From Pseudomonadota bacterium (lineage in GTDB: Bacteria; Pseudomonadota; Alphaproteobacteria; UBA9655): a stretch of 9,211 bases of DNA. The notes below the pieces were generated by a model. It made no database searches. It was not told the origin of the DNA and worked only from the letters and a program-made list of their open reading frames with translations. The stretch lies in assembly GCA_021809225.1 (NCBI GenBank), contig JAKBAL010000052.1, forward strand, positions 1 to 9,211, in the 5' to 3' direction. The position numbers and the translations under genes were made by a program. Shown piece by piece: positions 6,841-9,211 of this stretch (its first letter is position 1; each line of letters opens with the position of its first letter).

Positions 6841-6846
6841 ATTATA
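6841..6846 (-). promoter_or_regulatory. Possible -10 element for the 22-codon ORF/HExxH unit
   Basis: On the minus strand this is TATAAT, about 80 bases before the 22-codon ORF. There is no good -35 box at normal spacing; TTGAAA (6875-6880) is too far away at 28 bases. An activator-dependent promoter or a chance match are both possible. Confidence 0.3.
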
Positions 6847-6895
6847 TAAAAAAAAAGAAAAATTTTTAGGGTATTTTCAAAAAGTTACAAAATTC

Positions 6896-7765
6896 TTAAT
6901 CTAAGAGGATTTCTAAAAATCGTTTCTGAACTTTTGTTAGTACACTATCGGCTCGTGTGACATAAAAAAAGTCGAACCCAGGGCCTAATTCTTTAGGAAG
7001 AACCCTGATAAGATTTGAATTTTTGAAATACTCAAATTCTTCAACCATCGTGATAATACCTAGACCTTGACATCCTGCCTCAAAAACAAGGACCCCAGAA
7101 TTTATACTGAGATGACTCTCTCGTAGGGCATGGTCAGGAAGGCCTCGCTTTAGGTGCCAATCTACATTTCCAATATTTCCTTCATAATCAGAATAAAAAC
7201 TAACTAATTTATGATTTTTCAAGTCCTCTAAGTCTTTAGGATGACCATATTGATCTAGGTAGTTGTTGCTTGCAAATAAGCCAGCATAAAAAGTTTTTAT
7301 TTTCTTTTGAGAAAGTCCTCTCGTAGCTTGTTTCGGTAAGATCCCTACATCTGCTTTTGAAGCTTCAAAATCAATATCCGCATTTGTCGTAATGACTGCA
7401 ATTTTGAGGTCAGGAAATTCTTCCACTAATATTTTTACTTTCCTGATCAACCAAATTCCAACAATGCCTGTCGTTGTAATAATTCTTAGTTTGTTAGGTT
7501 GCTCCTTTGGAACGAGGATTTCAGCGGCTCCATTTTCAAGATTCGGGAGAGTGGCTTGTACAAGTTTAAAAAGCTCCTTTCCTTTATCGGTGAGCTCTAG
7601 CCTCTTTCGTTTCCTAATAAAAAGCTTGGTATTATATGTTTCTTCAAGCTCCGTCAGGTGCTTACTGAGAGTGGTATGGTTTTTTTCCAAAACCACTGCT
7701 GCTTTTAAGAGAGTTCCCTCTTTAATCACGTAATAAAAAGAGCGTAATTTTTCTATATCGATCAT
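6896..7765 (-). CDS. LysR-family transcriptional regulator
   Basis: The 289-residue length is typical for LysR regulators. The N-terminal winged helix-turn-helix (residues 1-62) follows the family pattern: LRSFYYVIKEGTLLKAAVVL, then TTLSKHLTELEE, KLFIRKRKRLELTDKGKELF. A linker helix follows (about 63-85). The effector-binding domain (about 92-289) opens with NKLRIITTTGIVG and has the late GCQGLGIITMVEEF segment typical of the second subdomain. The inducer cannot be read from the sequence. Its ATG overlaps the TGA of the exporter gene (ATGA), with AGGA 7 bases ahead, so the two are translated from one message. LysR regulators are more often divergent from their targets, so this arrangement suggests autoregulation with the exporter or control of the HExxH unit downstream, 133 bases from its stop to the 22-codon ORF. 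Confidence 0.92.
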   Translation of the reverse strand: MIDIEKLRSFYYVIKEGTLLKAAVVLEKNHTTLSKHLTELEETYNTKLFIRKRKRLELTDKGKELFKLVQATLPNLENGAAEILVPKEQPNKLRIITTTGIVGIWLIRKVKILVEEFPDLKIAVITTNADIDFEASKADVGILPKQATRGLSQKKIKTFYAGLFASNNYLDQYGHPKDLEDLKNHKLVSFYSDYEGNIGNVDWHLKRGLPDHALRESHLSINSGVLVFEAGCQGLGIITMVEEFEYFKNSNLIRVLPKELGPGFDFFYVTRADSVLTKVQKRFLEILLD

Positions 7766-8661
7766 GAAGCCATCCTACTTTTAATCCAGTATATAAGAGA
7801 TGGGACGTATTGGTGGAACCCCTGGGCAAACATAACCCCAAGGATAATCACAGAACCTGAAACAATTTGAAGTGTTGTTAAGCTTTCTCCCATAATCCCA
7901 TAGGAGAGGATATTCGAAAAAACAGGAAGTAACAACATGAAAGGGGCAACGGAAGATCCAGGAAACTTTTGGAGTAAAGATAACCACAAATAGGTGGCCC
8001 AAGTAGTGGATAAAATAGCTCCAAATAAAACACAAAAAATGGCCATGGGGGATAAATGAAGGACGATGTGAAGCGTTTGAAGGGGACCTTCGAAGAGCAG
8101 GCACACTAAAAATAAGGAAGGTACGTTTGCTATGGAAAGCCATGTGACGTCCGTCATGTTTTCACCAATCTTATATTTTTTTGAAAAAGCAACACCAATT
8201 CCAAAAGAAAAACAGGCGGCTAAAAGAAAAACAACACCGAAGAAAGGAACGTCTGAAGGGTCAGAGGTGGCCGTTAAAAGGTAGACTCCTACAAAGGAAA
8301 TAAGGAATCCAACCCCTTGAAACCATGTTGGTTTTTCTCCCAACACCAGAAAGCAGCAAAGAATGACAAACAATACTTGGGCCTGAAGAAAAAAAGCAGA
8401 AAGTCCTATGCCGATATCTGATTTAAGTCCCAACCCAAAGAGTGTTAAGTAGATTACGATTAAGAAAAATCCAGAGATAAAATACTTCCAGAGGCTTTTT
8501 TCTGGTTTTGGATAGAAAAAGAGCAAAGGAAAGACGAAGGCAACCCTTAGAAAACTTAAAGCAAAGACAGAAAGATGACCCACAGCAATTTTTTGAACGA
8601 TCAAGTTCGAAGACCAAAGCAGGACGACCAAAAGGGCAACAGCCATATCTTTTCCTGTCAT
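7762..8661 (-). CDS. EamA/DMT-family exporter, ten membrane helices
   Basis: This inner-membrane transporter of the drug/metabolite superfamily has 299 residues, a normal length. It shows two EamA repeats of about five hydrophobic helices each. The first runs from about 6 to 130, with LLWSSNL near the start, LQAQ (92-95) and the closing GEKPTW (108-113). The second runs from about 138 to 282, with SSVAPFMLLLPVFS (236-249) and GESLT (258-262). The opening MTGKDMAVALLVVLLW and the LQAQ motif resemble the cysteine/O-acetylserine exporter EamA of E. coli, so export of a small amino-acid-like metabolite is plausible but unproven. GAGGAAG is 12 bases upstream of the ATG, and a closer AAGAAAG may serve instead. 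It is translationally coupled to the LysR gene. Promoter candidates lie in the 219-base gap after the LuxR gene. Confidence 0.9.
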   Translation of the reverse strand: MTGKDMAVALLVVLLWSSNLIVQKIAVGHLSVFALSFLRVAFVFPLLFFYPKPEKSLWKYFISGFFLIVIYLTLFGLGLKSDIGIGLSAFFLQAQVLFVILCCFLVLGEKPTWFQGVGFLISFVGVYLLTATSDPSDVPFFGVVFLLAACFSFGIGVAFSKKYKIGENMTDVTWLSIANVPSLFLVCLLFEGPLQTLHIVLHLSPMAIFCVLFGAILSTTWATYLWLSLLQKFPGSSVAPFMLLLPVFSNILSYGIMGESLTTLQIVSGSVIILGVMFAQGFHQYVPSLIYWIKSRMAS

Positions 8662-8735
8662 TTTCTTTCTTCACTTCCTCTGTGTGATACGCACTTTTTT
8701 TGTGGATCATTAAATATAATGTGATAATGTGCGGG

Positions 8736-8765
8736 ATTTTACAGACTGAATAAAGTACAAGTCAA
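8736..8765 (-). promoter_or_regulatory. Candidate sigma70-type promoter of the exporter-lysR unit
   Basis: On the minus strand, TTGACT (8760-8765) and TAAAAT (8736-8741) are separated by 18 bases, with TG directly before the -10 box. This would start transcription near 8729, about 65 bases before the exporter ATG. A second -35-like TTGACA lies at 8792-8797, but its -10 (ATAAAT, 8769-8774) is weak. The predicted leader contains CGCAC/GTGCG arms (8690-8694, 8729-8733), which might be regulatory. Confidence 0.45.
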
Positions 8766-8810
8766 TACATTTATTATTTTATTTACTTATTTGTCAACAA
8801 AAAACTTACC

Positions 8811-8846
8811 TTGAAAAAAAGCAAGTACATTTCTTACTTCTTTCAA
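8811..8846 (-). terminator. Hairpin downstream of the LuxR gene, possible terminator
   Basis: Arms 8811-8825 and 8833-8846 pair over about 14 positions around a 7-base loop, with three G-U wobbles and one bulged base on the minus strand. The 3' side includes a run of seven U. It begins about 35 bases after the LuxR stop codon. The stem is AT-rich and the U-run is partly inside it, so it may be a weak terminator or only an RNA-end structure. Confidence 0.35.
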
Positions 8847-8880
8847 TATTTAAGAAAAAGAGGCCTGTGCAAAATTTATT

Positions 8881-9211
8881 CTACAAAAGTCCTTCTTCTT
8901 TACACAAATAAATCAACTGATTCATATTCTCTAAGCCTGACTTGAAAAGGATTTTAGTAAAATGGGTTTCCACGGTCCGGGGAGAAATATCACATTTTCT
9001 TGCAATTTGCTTGGCTGTAAGGCCCTGGCTTTTATGAAAAAGACATTCGATTTCCCGCAAGGATACGTGAAACTCATTTTGTCCTGTTGAAAGATGATAT
9101 TTATTGGTCAAAATTTTCTTATTAAGTTCAAGAACTTTTTCAGGGTCTGCCTTATAGGGGTTCTGAGTTTTATCGTGAAAAGCGATGTCGATGGTTTTGT
9201 TTTTATCAGTT
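8881..9211 (-). CDS. LuxR-type helix-turn-helix regulator, C-terminal part (cut by the window edge)
   Basis: The reading frame is open from the right edge to the TAG at 8881-8883, so 109 C-terminal residues are visible and the gene starts outside the window. The TTG at 9111 gives an in-frame internal start, but the frame runs on upstream without a stop. The last 60 residues are a LuxR/GerE DNA-binding domain: VSLREIECL, GLTAKQIARKCDISPRTVETH with the recognition helix, then a C-terminal helix ending KEEGLL. The visible upstream part (TDKNKTIDIAFHDKTQNPY) is probably the end of a sensor domain of unknown type. No ligand or phosphorylation site can be judged. It is transcribed toward the exporter gene, with 219 bases between. 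Confidence 0.85.
   Translation of the reverse strand, partial: TDKNKTIDIAFHDKTQNPYKADPEKVLELNKKILTNKYHLSTGQNEFHVSLREIECLFHKSQGLTAKQIARKCDISPRTVETHFTKILFKSGLENMNQLIYLCKEEGLL

Noticed and set aside
7392..7733. Plus-strand ORF of 113 codons opposite the LysR gene
   Set aside because: It is Ser/Leu/Val-rich in the manner of an antisense shadow of a helix-turn-helix coding region, with no start signal.
9112..9211. TTG at 9111 as the true start of the LuxR gene
   Set aside because: The frame stays open to the window edge with plausible protein sequence, and a LuxR regulator normally has an N-terminal domain, so the gene most likely begins outside the window.
1..9211. CRISPR array, tRNA or rRNA gene, insertion sequence
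   Set aside because: No spaced direct repeats, cloverleaf-type sequence, rRNA-like stretch or transposase coding sequence was seen on either strand.

Overview
The window looks like chromosomal DNA from an AT-rich alphaproteobacterium, possibly a host-associated one of the Holosporales/Paracaedibacter kind. The main reason is the neighbourhood comEC (reverse), gltX, gltA, an arrangement I know from alphaproteobacteria. Both enzymes are of the alphaproteobacterial/Gram-negative type, and the intergenic DNA is very AT-rich with degenerate palindromic repeats. The lineage is an inference; there is no rRNA or other marker in the window.

Layout. 1-322: a small secreted cysteine-rich protein whose mature part is two copies of a CX3C-X6-CX3C unit. 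359-2413 (minus): ComEC, the DNA-uptake channel, converging on the small gene. 2414-2654: a 241-base divergent intergenic region with a degenerate palindromic repeat. 2655-5637 (plus): a probable operon of gltX (glutamyl-tRNA synthetase), gltA (citrate synthase) and a 55-residue single-span membrane protein whose ATG overlaps the gltA stop codon. A 13-codon upstream ORF with its own Shine-Dalgarno sequence runs into the gltA start. 5651-5718: an imperfect inverted repeat between the convergent transcription units.

5714-9211 is an accessory-looking block, all on the minus strand. In transcription order it holds the C-terminal part of a LuxR-type regulator (cut by the right edge), a ten-helix EamA/DMT exporter, a LysR-type regulator overlapping the exporter by ATGA, a 22-codon ORF with an excellent ribosome binding site, and a GTG-started HExxH protein. 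The last resembles the HExxH-type peptide-modifying enzymes (peptide beta-hydroxylases) associated with RiPP peptides. The 22-codon ORF ends one codon before that GTG and is in the same frame. It may be a precursor or leader peptide, a coupling device, or the cut-off N-terminus of the enzyme gene.

The left half is housekeeping (DNA uptake, tRNA charging, entry to the TCA cycle). The right half reads as a regulated export and peptide-modification locus, but the functional link between its genes is inference from position only.
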